Assembly (NCBI GenBank): GCA_963922415.1
Contig: CAWUIP010000002.1
Span: 34,924-98,923 of the forward strand
Length of the DNA stretch: 64,000 nt
Direction of reading: 5' to 3'
From: Aliishimia sp963922415
Lineage (GTDB): Bacteria > Pseudomonadota > Alphaproteobacteria > Rhodobacterales > Rhodobacteraceae
This document shows, one piece after another, positions 18,601-26,862 of this stretch (positions are counted from its first letter, which is position 1; every line of letters starts with the position of its first letter). Under the pieces are notes generated by a model. That model saw only the letters and a program-made list of their open reading frames with translations. It made no database searches and was not told the origin of the DNA. The translations under genes were made by a program, and so were the position numbers.

Positions 18601-19068
18601 ACCAGTGATCACGACGTCTGTCACCCGGTCGCGCCAGGCACCGCGCCGCACGACAGGCTCGTCCGCGTCTTCTGGGAGGGTTGTCACACCGTCGACAGCG
18701 TCCTGCACATCTTCTGCGGCGCGGGCCATGTCCCAATCCGGCTCGAACTCAACAGAGATCCATCCACGCCCCTCAAACGACGTGCTGTAGATCCCCTCGA
18801 CCCCTTCTACGGCCAAGAGCGCCGGTTCCAATAGTTGTACGATCCCTGCATCGACATCTTCGGCGCCTGCACCTTCCCAGTTCGTGTTGACAGACACCTG
18901 GTCGATGATCACGTCTGGGAAGAACTGCGCCCGCATGTTGGGAATTGCGAAGGCGCCCATGATCAGCAGCGCGACAAGCAGCAAGTTCGCGGCAGTGCCG
19001 TGCCGCGTGAAATAGCTCAGAATACCTCCGGCGCGCTGAGGCAAGGGTCGGATCTTGGGTGGCGTCAT
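15634..19068 (-). CDS. RND-family efflux transporter permease
   Basis: A 1144-residue inner-membrane drug/proton antiporter of the AcrB/HAE type. It has the first helix near residue 28, the porter-domain RAQFFPDVIIDQVSV opening, and the TM4 segment GLIITLGIVVDDAIVVGEHADFR with the paired Asp residues of proton relay. The second half repeats this with LIGMTGIIINDSIVLVTTID. AcrB is about 1050 residues; here the C terminus has an extra ~90 residues with two more hydrophobic segments. It is cotranscribed with the adaptor 8 bases upstream. Confidence 0.92.
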   Translation of the reverse strand: MTPPKIRPLPQRAGGILSYFTRHGTAANLLLVALLIMGAFAIPNMRAQFFPDVIIDQVSVNTNWEGAGAEDVDAGIVQLLEPALLAVEGVEGIYSTSFEGRGWISVEFEPDWDMARAAEDVQDAVDGVTTLPEDADEPVVRRGAWRDRVTDVVITGPVGTQQIANFADELIVRLFEAGVTRTTIRGVAAPQIVIEVPSVNLIAQDVTMAQISAAIAAEVDVNPAGDVQGANARVRTGSGRRSVVDVGDIVLRTNADGSVLTIADVATVRREGVDRERQYFVGDDPAVSIRVDRSGSGDAIDIQSNVESVVEELQATLPQGVTAELIRTRAEAITGRLNILVDNGLMGLGLVVLLLFLFLNARTAFWVAAGIPVAMFAAIALMYLGGLTINMISLFGLIITLGIVVDDAIVVGEHADFRARYYNETPTEAAENAAQRMAMPVFAATLTTVIAFFGLTAIGGRFGTLIADIPYTVIAVLIASLVECFLILPHHMAHALVAVDKNRWYDWPSRVVNRGFEWVRENLFRPLIAGVIWARYAVIALTVLILANQSVLFIERAVEWRFFNAPERGSVTGNFSMVSGATREDSLEMMREMQRATEALAAQYEAEYGRNPIDYVLAEVGGNAGRGLSGTDTKDADQLGGISIELIDADLRPYSSFEFVADLGDSVARHPLAEQVSFRGWRSGPGGDALSVQFYGATPDDLKGAAEDLKNALLEYPEVSAVEDNLAYDKEELILELTPQGQALGFTMGELGRVLRNRLAGMEAATFPEGIRSASIQVQLPEDEQTADFLERTQMRSPDGVYVPLADIVSVTSRTGFSTVKRENGLQVVTVTGDISEDDPARASEIQRVLESEILPRIASERQIEWRLSGLSEQENEFLNDALFGFILCLSGIYLALSWVFASWTRPFVVMAIIPFGLVGTIYGHYVWDVPLSMFSVIGLIGMTGIIINDSIVLVTTIDQYNQDRGLFPSIIDGAADRLRPVMLTTLTTVLGLVPLLYEGSSQAQWLKPTVITLVYGLGFGMVLVLLVVPALIAMQHDVGNMMRAMSKAMRVRRAPGLQGLTLLIAGLTAAWGAVTLGYMALTDAYWAPLAGVLPPSLATDPTNVSAFLVFCAGAAGMCLVGYCIAGFGYLIGRRRSLRRAPNL

Positions 19069-19076
19069 GGCTGTTC

Positions 19077-20540
19077 CTAGCCTCCCATTCGGTTTTCAAG
19101 CCTTTGAACTAGCTGGGCGGGAACCTCTTCCCCGGACGACAGGCGCGCCAAGATACGTTCCTTTACGTCGCTTGGCATTCTGGAATTGCCTTCGACAAAG
19201 GCAATCAACGTCTCGCGGCGTTCATCGGTGAGCGCGACCAATTGAGGGCCCGTAGGCGGGTTTTCTTGATCACTGCGCCGGATTGGGCGTACGGCGATGC
19301 CAGGGCCCAAAAGAGGTGTTCGGGCTGTTACAATTTCGCGGCCCGACAGCGTGTCGCCGCGCACGAGTACGTCGTTGTTTTGGCGTCTGAGCAGTGTCAC
19401 TTCGAGCACGTCCAGCCGATTTTCGTCTGCAAGTGCCAGCACTGTGCCAGACCCATCAACAGCTGCGGCGGGCAGCCGAACCACATTTTCCAATGGTTGT
19501 TCCTCGACACGAACGGTCACAAAATCACCGGGCTTGAAACCGGGCGCGCGATCCAAAGTGGCAAAGACCAGACGACCGGACTGTGCTTCGCCAACGGCCG
19601 CGCTGTCGCGTTGAATTTGGCCTTGCGCTGTAAGATCGATGCCAGACACATCAAGCTGAGCGATAACAGGGCGCCGATCCAGCACGCCATTGTCATCCAA
19701 CAGTCGGGCATATTGCGCCGTGCTTAGCCGGAACGACACTTCCAGTGTTCTTGGATCGATCAGCGTCGCAAGCTGTTCATTATTTGCCACAAGGCGCCCT
19801 AAGGTGAGTGTCACGCCGCTCAATGTGCCGTCGAAGGGGGCTGTTATGACCGTGTCGTCTACACGACGTTCCGCCTCTGACAGTGCCACGCGCGCACGCG
19901 TCAGGCGGGTCGCAGATTGTGCGATACGCGCCTCTGCTTGTGTCAAAGCTTGTCGCTTTGCTAAAACTGACTGCAGCGCTGAGGCCGCCGAAATCTCTGC
20001 AGCCTCGACATTTGCGGCCGTTCCCACACCGCGCGTCGCCAGATCCTGTTGCCGTGCGAGCGCGCGTTCTTGAAGGTTGGCCTGGTTCTCGGCAGCGGCC
20101 AGATCGTCACGTGCAAGCATCAAGGCCGCTTCCGCGTCGCGCACCTCTGCCTGGGCGTCCGCCAGGTCTGCGCGCATTTGTTCGCGATGCGCTTCTGCCT
20201 CGGTCGGATCAATCCGCAACAAGGCGTCACCTTCTTGTACCGCGCCACCTTCCACAAAAGCGGGGGACATCTCAATAATCCGGCCCGAACTGGCGGACCG
20301 CACTTCCAACGTACGGGTCGCTCGGACTTCGCCGAAGGCTTCCAAAACAGGCACTTCCCGGCCCTCGACGGCTGTGACCAGGCCGACGGCAAACACCCGT
20401 TCGCGCTGCGACGGTTTGCGATCCTCTTCGGCATTACGCGCCTCAATTGCGCCGCGTACATTGTTGGCTGCTAGCGCCAGGAGGCCTACAGCAACGGCTG
20501 TAAGGAAAATCCCAATAAAGGTCTGGCGAAGAAATCTCAT
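19077..20540 (-). CDS. RND efflux periplasmic adaptor (membrane fusion protein)
   Basis: A 487-residue HlyD/AcrA-type adaptor with one N-terminal membrane anchor (about residues 8-26). It has the lipoyl half RSASSGRIIEMSPAFVEGGAVQEGDALLRIDP, a long alpha-helical hairpin rich in Ala, Glu, Gln and Arg (about 115-215), and the returning half VDDTVITAPFDGTLSGVTL, then the beta-barrel domain. An extra C-terminal tail of about 60 residues (TDERRETLIAFVEGN onward) is polar. An outer-membrane factor gene is not next to it. Confidence 0.9.
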   Translation of the reverse strand: MRFLRQTFIGIFLTAVAVGLLALAANNVRGAIEARNAEEDRKPSQRERVFAVGLVTAVEGREVPVLEAFGEVRATRTLEVRSASSGRIIEMSPAFVEGGAVQEGDALLRIDPTEAEAHREQMRADLADAQAEVRDAEAALMLARDDLAAAENQANLQERALARQQDLATRGVGTAANVEAAEISAASALQSVLAKRQALTQAEARIAQSATRLTRARVALSEAERRVDDTVITAPFDGTLSGVTLTLGRLVANNEQLATLIDPRTLEVSFRLSTAQYARLLDDNGVLDRRPVIAQLDVSGIDLTAQGQIQRDSAAVGEAQSGRLVFATLDRAPGFKPGDFVTVRVEEQPLENVVRLPAAAVDGSGTVLALADENRLDVLEVTLLRRQNNDVLVRGDTLSGREIVTARTPLLGPGIAVRPIRRSDQENPPTGPQLVALTDERRETLIAFVEGNSRMPSDVKERILARLSSGEEVPAQLVQRLENRMGG

Positions 20541-20651
20541 AAACGGGGTCCCTTTGACGCCGCAGTTACACGGTGTTCAAATAGCAACTTTACGGGCCAA
20601 TTCCACAGGCGCGCATGGTTTATACGGGTGTGCGGCCGACTTCCGTCGAAA

Positions 20652-21194
20652 TTACTTGCGCTTTTTGTGCTCTTCAAGCCGTGGAAAAATCTCCACAAAG
20701 TTGCAAGGCCGGTGCCGGTAGTCGAGTTGATAGGCCAAAATGTCGTCCCAGGCGTCGCGACATGCCGAAGGTGAGCCCGGCAACGCAAAGAGGTACGTGC
20801 CGCCTGCAACGCCTGCTGTCGCACGGCTTTGGACGGCGGAAGTGCCTATTTTCTGCATGGAAACCATCGTGAAGACGGTGCCGAAGGCGTCGATTTCCTT
20901 CTCATACACATCGCGATGTGCTTCGACCGTGACGTCGCGCCCCGTTAGGCCGGTGCCGCCTGTCGAAATCACGACATCAATCTCGGGATTGTGAACCCAA
21001 TCACGCAGCTGTTCGGCGATTGCGGCGCGGTCGTCGCGCACGATTGCGCGGGCGGCCAGGCTGTGGCCTGCACCCTCCAGCCGGTCGACCAGCGTGTTGC
21101 CAGAGCGATCATCGTCTGGCGTGCGCGTGTCGCTGACGGTCAAAACGGCGATGCGGACGGCGATGAAGTCGCGGCTTTCGTCTAAGCGGCTCAT
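20652..21194 (-). CDS. moaB: Molybdenum cofactor biosynthesis protein MoaB
   Basis: A 180-residue MogA/MoaB-fold protein that adenylylates molybdopterin before molybdate insertion by MoeA. It shows AVLTVSDTRTPDDDRSGNTL, ISTGGTGLTGRDVT and the substrate-site PGSPSACRDAWDDIL. It is overlapped by 4 bases with the upstream uracil-DNA glycosylase gene. It is 14 kb from the other molybdenum-cofactor genes in the window. Confidence 0.93.
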   Translation of the reverse strand: MSRLDESRDFIAVRIAVLTVSDTRTPDDDRSGNTLVDRLEGAGHSLAARAIVRDDRAAIAEQLRDWVHNPEIDVVISTGGTGLTGRDVTVEAHRDVYEKEIDAFGTVFTMVSMQKIGTSAVQSRATAGVAGGTYLFALPGSPSACRDAWDDILAYQLDYRHRPCNFVEIFPRLEEHKKRK

Positions 21195-21955
21195 GCGGTT
21201 TCCTCCAGCCGTGCGCGCACGTCCAAAAGATCAGCCCACGCGGCGCGTTTGGCTGAAGGATTGCGCAAAAGATAAGCCGGGTGGAACGACGGCATCGTCG
21301 GAATGCCCTGCACGTCCTCCCACGTGCCGCGTAGCCGCGTGATGCCCCGTTTGCCCAGCAGGGCCTGGGCCGAGATATTGCCCATGATGATCAGCACCTT
21401 CGGCGCGCTCAGCGCGATGTGGCGGGCCAAGAAGGGCTGCATCATGGCGATCTCTTCGGGCTTGGGGTCGCGGTTTTGCGGCGGGCGCCAAGGCAGGACG
21501 TTGGTGATGTAGGTGTCTTGCGCCCGGTCGCGCCCAATCGCGGCCAGCATCCGGTCCAAGAGTTGGCCCGCGCGCCCGACAAAGGGCCGGCCTTCGCGGT
21601 CCTCATCTCGCCCAGGTGCTTCGCCCACGATCATCAACGGCGCACCAGCCACGCCGTCGGCAAAGACCAAGTTACGCGCGCCCTGTTTGAGCGTGCAATG
21701 CGGATAGGCGCCAAGTGCTGCTTTCAACGCGTCCAAGTCTTGCGCAGCTTGGGCTGCGGCCCGCGCCTCTGCGATTGGGTCCGCGTCGGTTGCAGGCGGT
21801 GATACCATTGGCGCGGCTGCGGCGACACTTGGCTTTGGCGCGGGTTTCGGAGCGTCATACCGGTTGACCGGCACGTTACCGATGGCCTCATCCGCGCCCA
21901 GCTCTACCTGCCAGGCCAGGGCCGCAAGGGCCGCGTCAAACTCCTGCGATTCCAT
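21191..21955 (-). CDS. Uracil-DNA glycosylase, family 4-like, without Fe-S ligands
   Basis: A 254-residue protein. After a Pro/Ala-rich N-terminal tail (about 30-60) it has motif 1 GEAPGRDEDREGRPFVGRAGQLL (about 111-133), TNVLPWRPPQNRDP (151-164) and motif 2 FHPAYLL with His 225, which define family 4/5 uracil-DNA glycosylases that remove uracil from DNA. Family 4 enzymes normally hold a [4Fe-4S] cluster with four Cys; here Cys 87 is the only cysteine in the whole protein, so no cluster can form. Confidence 0.85.
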   Translation of the reverse strand: MESQEFDAALAALAWQVELGADEAIGNVPVNRYDAPKPAPKPSVAAAAPMVSPPATDADPIAEARAAAQAAQDLDALKAALGAYPHCTLKQGARNLVFADGVAGAPLMIVGEAPGRDEDREGRPFVGRAGQLLDRMLAAIGRDRAQDTYITNVLPWRPPQNRDPKPEEIAMMQPFLARHIALSAPKVLIIMGNISAQALLGKRGITRLRGTWEDVQGIPTMPSFHPAYLLRNPSAKRAAWADLLDVRARLEETA

Positions 21956-22066
21956 GGGCAGACCCTAAATCTCAATGCCATGGGGCCGCAAGGTGCCTGG
22001 CTTGCTTGCCGCGCGCGTGGCAGCTTCCTATAACACCGCGCGAGAGCGGGACAGGCAGGGGCCAAC

Positions 22067-23008
22067 ATGACCTTTCACCAAAATCACCTTTTGGGTATTG
22101 AGCCGCTCCGGCCCGAAGAGATCACGACCCTTCTGGACCTGGCAGAGACCTATGTGGATCTGTCACGCTCGGCCACCAAACATGCGGATGCTTTGGCGGG
22201 CCTGACGCAGATCAACATGTTTTTTGAGGCCTCCACACGCACGCAGGCCTCGTTCGAGCTCGCGGGCAAGCGGCTGGGCGCGGATGTGATGAATATGGGG
22301 CTCGAAGCGTCTTCGATCAAAAAGGGCGAGACCTTGATTGATACCGCGCTGACGCTGAACGCGATGCAGCCGGATTTGTTGGTGGTGCGGCATCCCCATT
22401 CCGGGGCTGTCGATCTTTTGGCGCAAAAGGTGCATTGCGCGGTGCTGAATGCGGGCGATGGGCGGCACGAACACCCCACGCAAGCGCTGCTGGACGCGTT
22501 GACCATCCGCCGCGCCAAGGGGCGGCTGCACCGCCTCTCCATCGCGATTTGCGGGGATATTGCCCATAGCCGGGTGGCCCGGTCGAATATCTTGCTGCTG
22601 GGCAAGATGGAGAACCGGGTGCGGCTGGTGGGCCCGCCAACCCTGATGCCTGCGGGCATTGGCGAGTTCGGTGTCGAGGTCTTCGACGATATGGAAGCGG
22701 GTCTGGCAGACGTGGACGTGGTGATGATGCTGCGCCTTCAGAAAGAGCGGATGGATGGCGGGTTTATTCCGTCCGAACGCGAGTACTACCACCGCTATGG
22801 CCTGGATGCGGCGAAACTGGCCCATGCCAAACCGGATGCCATCATCATGCATCCGGGCCCCATGAACCGGGGCGTCGAGATCGATGGCACACTGGCCGAC
22901 GACATCAACCGCTCGGTCATTCAGGACCAGGTTGAGATGGGGGTTGCCGTGCGCATGGCGGCGATGGACCTTTTGGCACAGAACTTGATCAAACGGCGGG
23001 CGGCATGA
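22067..23008 (+). CDS. pyrB: Aspartate carbamoyltransferase catalytic subunit
   Basis: PyrB condenses carbamoyl phosphate and aspartate in pyrimidine synthesis. The 313-residue protein has the carbamoyl-phosphate site FFEASTRTQASFELAGKRLG, VVRHPHSGAV, NAGDGRHEHPTQALLD and the late HPGPMNRGVEID. No pyrI regulatory chain is adjacent. The following gene starts within its stop codon. Confidence 0.96.
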   Translation: MTFHQNHLLGIEPLRPEEITTLLDLAETYVDLSRSATKHADALAGLTQINMFFEASTRTQASFELAGKRLGADVMNMGLEASSIKKGETLIDTALTLNAMQPDLLVVRHPHSGAVDLLAQKVHCAVLNAGDGRHEHPTQALLDALTIRRAKGRLHRLSIAICGDIAHSRVARSNILLLGKMENRVRLVGPPTLMPAGIGEFGVEVFDDMEAGLADVDVVMMLRLQKERMDGGFIPSEREYYHRYGLDAAKLAHAKPDAIIMHPGPMNRGVEIDGTLADDINRSVIQDQVEMGVAVRMAAMDLLAQNLIKRRAA

Positions 23009-23535
23009 TGGCGCGCGAGATCTCATTGGCCGCCGGTGAACGCGGAGTCGTTCGCGTTTTTGCCCTGTCGCTGTCAGAGGCTGAGGCGGAGGCGCTGCGT
23101 GAGGCGGGCGTCGGGCACCTTTTTGGCGGCGTCGCGGTTGATGCGGGCGGGCTGGAGATTTTCCCGGTTTCGGACCTGGAAGATGTCGGGCTTTGGGGCC
23201 TTTTGCAGGACGGGCACGGGGTGGCGCAGGACCAGTTGGAGCAGGACCGCGCGAAACTGGCAGCCCTTGACGGCTGGGTCATCGTTGCGACATCGCAGGC
23301 CTTTCCCGCAGGGCCGGCGAACGTGACTTTGGCGCCCGAGATCACGCTGATTGGCACCTATTGGGAGCCGAAAGTGGACTGGACCGACACGGTCACCTTG
23401 CAAAGTGCGGCTGCAACCGAGGCGGCCCCTGCGAAGAAGCGCCCGTCGGACGCGGCGATGTCTGGGCGGATTGCAATGCTGGCCCTGCTTGTGCTTTTTG
23501 CGCTGACGGCCGTTGTCGTTTGGGTCTCTGGCTGA
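23005..23535 (+). CDS. Hypothetical protein with C-terminal membrane helix, coupled to pyrB
   Basis: A 176-residue protein starting ATGA-style over the pyrB stop. Its first 130 residues look soluble (VVRVFALSLSEAEAEALREAGVG; a segment ending in IVATSQAFP; TLAPEITLIGTYWEP), then a Lys/Ala-rich linker and a single membrane helix at the end (about 155-174). The tail-anchored layout suggests a cytoplasmic domain held at the inner membrane. I know it only as a Rhodobacterales hypothetical found after pyrB. No catalytic motif is seen. Confidence 0.75.
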   Translation: MMAREISLAAGERGVVRVFALSLSEAEAEALREAGVGHLFGGVAVDAGGLEIFPVSDLEDVGLWGLLQDGHGVAQDQLEQDRAKLAALDGWVIVATSQAFPAGPANVTLAPEITLIGTYWEPKVDWTDTVTLQSAAATEAAPAKKRPSDAAMSGRIAMLALLVLFALTAVVVWVSG

Positions 23536-23542
23536 CGCGCAG

Positions 23543-25552
23543 CTACTGCGCAGCCAGCGACGCGCGGCGTTTCTCGATCGAGTAAAGCACAGAGGATCCG
23601 ACCCCGCGCAACCGCACGCGGGCTTGGCGTTGATAGACGAAGTCCGACCCGATGCGGTCGATCACCGCTTGGCTCACCGTGATTTTGTCGGGCTTTCCAG
23701 CTTCTTCGATCCGACTTGCGATGTTCACCGTCGCCCCCCAAAGATCATAGACAAAGCGCAGATCGCCGACGACACCCGCCACCAGCGGCCCGGAATGCAC
23801 GCCGATACGGACCTTAACGTCGCGCCCCAACTGGGTGGAGAGCTGCCGGGTTTCAAAGAGCATATCCATCGCCGCATCAATGGCCGTGGCGCAGTGATCC
23901 GTCTGCTCTGAGGTCACGCCCGACACGAACATGTAGCAGTCGCCAATGGTTTTAATTTTCTCAAGCCCATAGCGGCCCATGATTTCGTCGTAGCGCCCAA
24001 AGAGATCTTTCAAAAGACCAATGGAGTCTTCGGGTGGATGCTCCATCGCGTAGGTCGTGAAATCCACGATATCGGCAAAAACGACGGTCGCGTCTGTCAC
24101 TTGGTCGACGATTTTGTCTTCGCCGTCGTTCATCCGTTCCGCGATGCGCTTGGGCAGAACGCTTTCTAACAGCGCATCTTTTTGCGAGGCGACTTCGGCC
24201 ATTTGGGCGGATTGTTCTTGGAGCCGGGTGAAGGACCGCTCCAACTCGAAAATGACGGAGTTGTAGAAGAGGCCGATCTGGCCCACTTCGGTGAAGGGCG
24301 ATTGCGGCACCCGAAGTGACAGGTCGCGGTCGCGGGCTTGCCGCTGCATCACGTCGAACAGCTCGTTCAGATCGGTATTTGCGCCATGCTCGCCCACGTT
24401 CAGGCCGATTTCCTCGACATGGTTGGTGACGCGCAGCGGGAAGACCCGGTCAATCGCGGTCAGAATGGCGAAGGGCAGGGCGACCGCGTAAGCAACGATG
24501 GTCACAATCCCAACAAGCTGCGCCGACAACTGCGCGCCAAATCCAAGCTCCGTCTGGCCAAAAATGGCAACTGCGAGGAGGCCCCAAAGGCCCGCGCCGA
24601 AATGGACCGGCACCGCGCCAACGGCGTCATCAATGCTGAGGCGTTCCAGAAGCAAGTCAGCGCCATAGGCAATGGCACTGCCGATGCCTCCGATTAAGAT
24701 CGCTTCACCCACCGTGACCAGATCTGCGGCGGCCGTGATCGCCACAAGCCCGGCCAATGAGCCGTTCATCGCGAAAAAGACCGACGGCTTGCCGTCGCGC
24801 GCCCATGTGGCCCCCAGCCCAACCAGCACGCCTGCCGCACCCGCCACGAAGGTGTTCAGCAGAATGGCCGGCACCGCATGCGTCAACCCCATGGTAGAGC
24901 CGCCGTTGAACCCGAACCAGCCAAACCACAACAGCAAAACGCCCAGCATCGACAGAGGCAAGTTGGACCCGTTGAACCGCCGCGATTTGCCAGCCTCTAG
25001 GAACCGGCCCTGCCGCGCGCCGATGACCAGAATTGCCGCCAATGCGACGCCGCCGCCGACCGCGTGCACCACGCCAGATCCGGCAAAATCGTAGTATCCC
25101 AGCGCGGCAAGCCATCCCTGGCTCTCTTCATTGTACCACGCCCAATGTCCGAACACTGGATAGATCAACGCCGCCGTCAGCGCGGTGATCACCAAGTATC
25201 CTGCAAAGCCGCAGCGTTCTGCCACAGCGCCCGACAAGATCGTCGCCGCCGTGCCGCAGAACATCGCCTGAAAGATGAAATGCACATAGGTCTCGGAATT
25301 TGGCAGCGTTCCAAAGGCGAAATTGGTCGTGCCGAATAATCCGTTCTGCGACACGCCGTACATCAGCGCATAGCCAACGCACCAATAGATCAAGATCGAG
25401 ACGGAAAAATCGGTGATGTTCTTGATTGCGACGCTGATGTTGTTTTTGGACCGCGTCAAACCGGCCTCAACGCACATAAAGCCAGGTTGCATCATAAAGA
25501 TCAGCGCAGCCGACATCAGCACCCACGCAGAGTTAATCAGTGTTTCCGTCAA
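23543..25552 (-). CDS. Ammonium transporter fused to class III adenylate cyclase
   Basis: A 669-residue fusion starting at TTG 25552, 4 bases after GGGAGG; the family-like opening TETLINSAWVLMSAALIFMMQPGF fits. Residues 1 to about 390 are an Amt channel with about 11 helices (FGWFGFNGGSTMG, GSGVVHAVGGGVAL). A HAMP-like/coiled linker (about 400-475) leads to a cyclase domain: VFADIVDFT (metal Asp), IKTIGDCYMF (adenine-type Lys and second metal Asp) and YDLWGATVNIASRIEE (adenine-type Asp, transition-state Asn and Arg). The specificity residues predict cAMP. It likely senses or passes ammonium and signals through cAMP. Confidence 0.9.
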   Translation of the reverse strand: MTETLINSAWVLMSAALIFMMQPGFMCVEAGLTRSKNNISVAIKNITDFSVSILIYWCVGYALMYGVSQNGLFGTTNFAFGTLPNSETYVHFIFQAMFCGTAATILSGAVAERCGFAGYLVITALTAALIYPVFGHWAWYNEESQGWLAALGYYDFAGSGVVHAVGGGVALAAILVIGARQGRFLEAGKSRRFNGSNLPLSMLGVLLLWFGWFGFNGGSTMGLTHAVPAILLNTFVAGAAGVLVGLGATWARDGKPSVFFAMNGSLAGLVAITAAADLVTVGEAILIGGIGSAIAYGADLLLERLSIDDAVGAVPVHFGAGLWGLLAVAIFGQTELGFGAQLSAQLVGIVTIVAYAVALPFAILTAIDRVFPLRVTNHVEEIGLNVGEHGANTDLNELFDVMQRQARDRDLSLRVPQSPFTEVGQIGLFYNSVIFELERSFTRLQEQSAQMAEVASQKDALLESVLPKRIAERMNDGEDKIVDQVTDATVVFADIVDFTTYAMEHPPEDSIGLLKDLFGRYDEIMGRYGLEKIKTIGDCYMFVSGVTSEQTDHCATAIDAAMDMLFETRQLSTQLGRDVKVRIGVHSGPLVAGVVGDLRFVYDLWGATVNIASRIEEAGKPDKITVSQAVIDRIGSDFVYQRQARVRLRGVGSSVLYSIEKRRASLAAQ

Positions 25553-25782
25553 AATCCCTCCCACTCGGCCAGATCTCTTGCAGGCCGGGCACCCTTTAAG
25601 GCACATCTTGTTGTCCCACAGCTTAGGCGACTAGCGCGTTGGGTCAACAAATCCTGTCGTTTGGCCTCATCGAATTGGCAAAGTGGCTTTTGTAGACACA
25701 GGTTGCACCTGCGGCAAAGAAGCTTTCTACCGTCGCGCGATCTCTGTTAGGCTTTGGGTATCATTCGCACGGAAAGCTTCTT

Positions 25783-26862
25783 ATGCGCATTACAAATTGT
25801 CACATTCACACCTTCACGCAATATCACGTCCCGGCCAATTATCCGCATTGGGCGCTGGCGCCGTTCAAACGCTATCCCAGGGCGATCAAGCGCATTGCGC
25901 AGGGTCTTGATCTGATTGGTCAAGACGCGCGGGCCGAACGGGTGCATCGCTTGTTTGCCTTCACCCGCGAATCCGATGTGCGCGAGCAATCCGCAGTTCT
26001 GGACAACGTGATGAAGCATTACCCGCCAGACACGCGCTATGTGATCTTGCCGATGGAGATGTCGGGGTTTGGATATGGCGCGCCGGTGGAGCCTTTGCGC
26101 CAGCAGCATGACCAACTGGCCGAATTGATGCATCATCCCGATTACAAAGATGTGGCCATCCCCTTTGCCACCATCGACCCGCGCGTCGACCCGGAGGCGA
26201 AAGAGCTGTGGCGCGTTGTCGACAGCTATAAGTTTCGCGGGATCAAGCTTTATCCGCGTCTGGGCTTTTCGCCGCAAGACGAACGGCTGATGCGTCATGT
26301 CTATCCGCAAGCGGAAGAGCGCGGCCTGCCGATCATGACCCATTGTTCACGCGGCGGCGTTCAGGGCCGGTTTGTGGCCGATTACAAGGCTGATGAGTAT
26401 ACAGAACCCATGGCGTTCGCGCCGGTTCTGAAGAAGCATCCCAAGCTGCAGGTCTGTTTGGCGCATTTTGGCGGGCAACGCGATTGGCGCGCCTATGCGA
26501 ACCCGGATCTCGACGATCTGCCGCCCGGGGCCGAGAACTGGCAGGTGCAGATCCGGCGCATGATCGGGTCGGGGGAGTATCCAAACCTCTGGACCGATAT
26601 CAGCTATATCATGTTCGAGTTTGCCGAGTTTATCCCGTTCTTGCAGCTTCTGCTGATGGGCGATGATGTCCGGAATGAACGGCTGCGGCAGCGGATCCTC
26701 TTTGGGTCGGACTTCTACATGACCCGGAACGAGGCGCTCTCGGAGAAGGGCGTGTGCTTCCGGCTGCGGCTGGCGCTGGGCGAAGACATGTTCGCGCGCA
26801 TGGCCGAAGAGAACCCCGAAGTGTGGCTGGGGGAGCGCGCGGCGCGCCCCTATCCGACTTAG
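25783..26862 (+). CDS. Amidohydrolase-fold metal enzyme (Amidohydro_2 type)
   Basis: A 359-residue TIM-barrel protein. The N-terminal NCHIHTFT (HxH), KFRGIKLYPRLGF with a possible catalytic Lys, IMTHCSRGG (third His), VCLAHFGG and RILFGSDFYM (late Asp) form the usual metal-dependent amidohydrolase set. It resembles the 2-amino-3-carboxymuconate-semialdehyde decarboxylase/amidohydrolase-2 group. The substrate is unknown. Its stop overlaps the stop of the convergent peptidase gene. It is divergent from the Amt-cyclase gene. Confidence 0.83.
   Translation: MRITNCHIHTFTQYHVPANYPHWALAPFKRYPRAIKRIAQGLDLIGQDARAERVHRLFAFTRESDVREQSAVLDNVMKHYPPDTRYVILPMEMSGFGYGAPVEPLRQQHDQLAELMHHPDYKDVAIPFATIDPRVDPEAKELWRVVDSYKFRGIKLYPRLGFSPQDERLMRHVYPQAEERGLPIMTHCSRGGVQGRFVADYKADEYTEPMAFAPVLKKHPKLQVCLAHFGGQRDWRAYANPDLDDLPPGAENWQVQIRRMIGSGEYPNLWTDISYIMFEFAEFIPFLQLLLMGDDVRNERLRQRILFGSDFYMTRNEALSEKGVCFRLRLALGEDMFARMAEENPEVWLGERAARPYPT

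Noticed and set aside
17827..18834. 335-codon open frame opposite the RND permease
   Set aside because: His/Asp/Arg-rich composition with no motif, typical antisense shadow of a strongly coding gene.
25607..25782. Sigma-54/NtrC promoter for the Amt-cyclase gene
   Set aside because: A TGCACC half-site is present but no -24/-12 GG/GC pair or second half-site was found.
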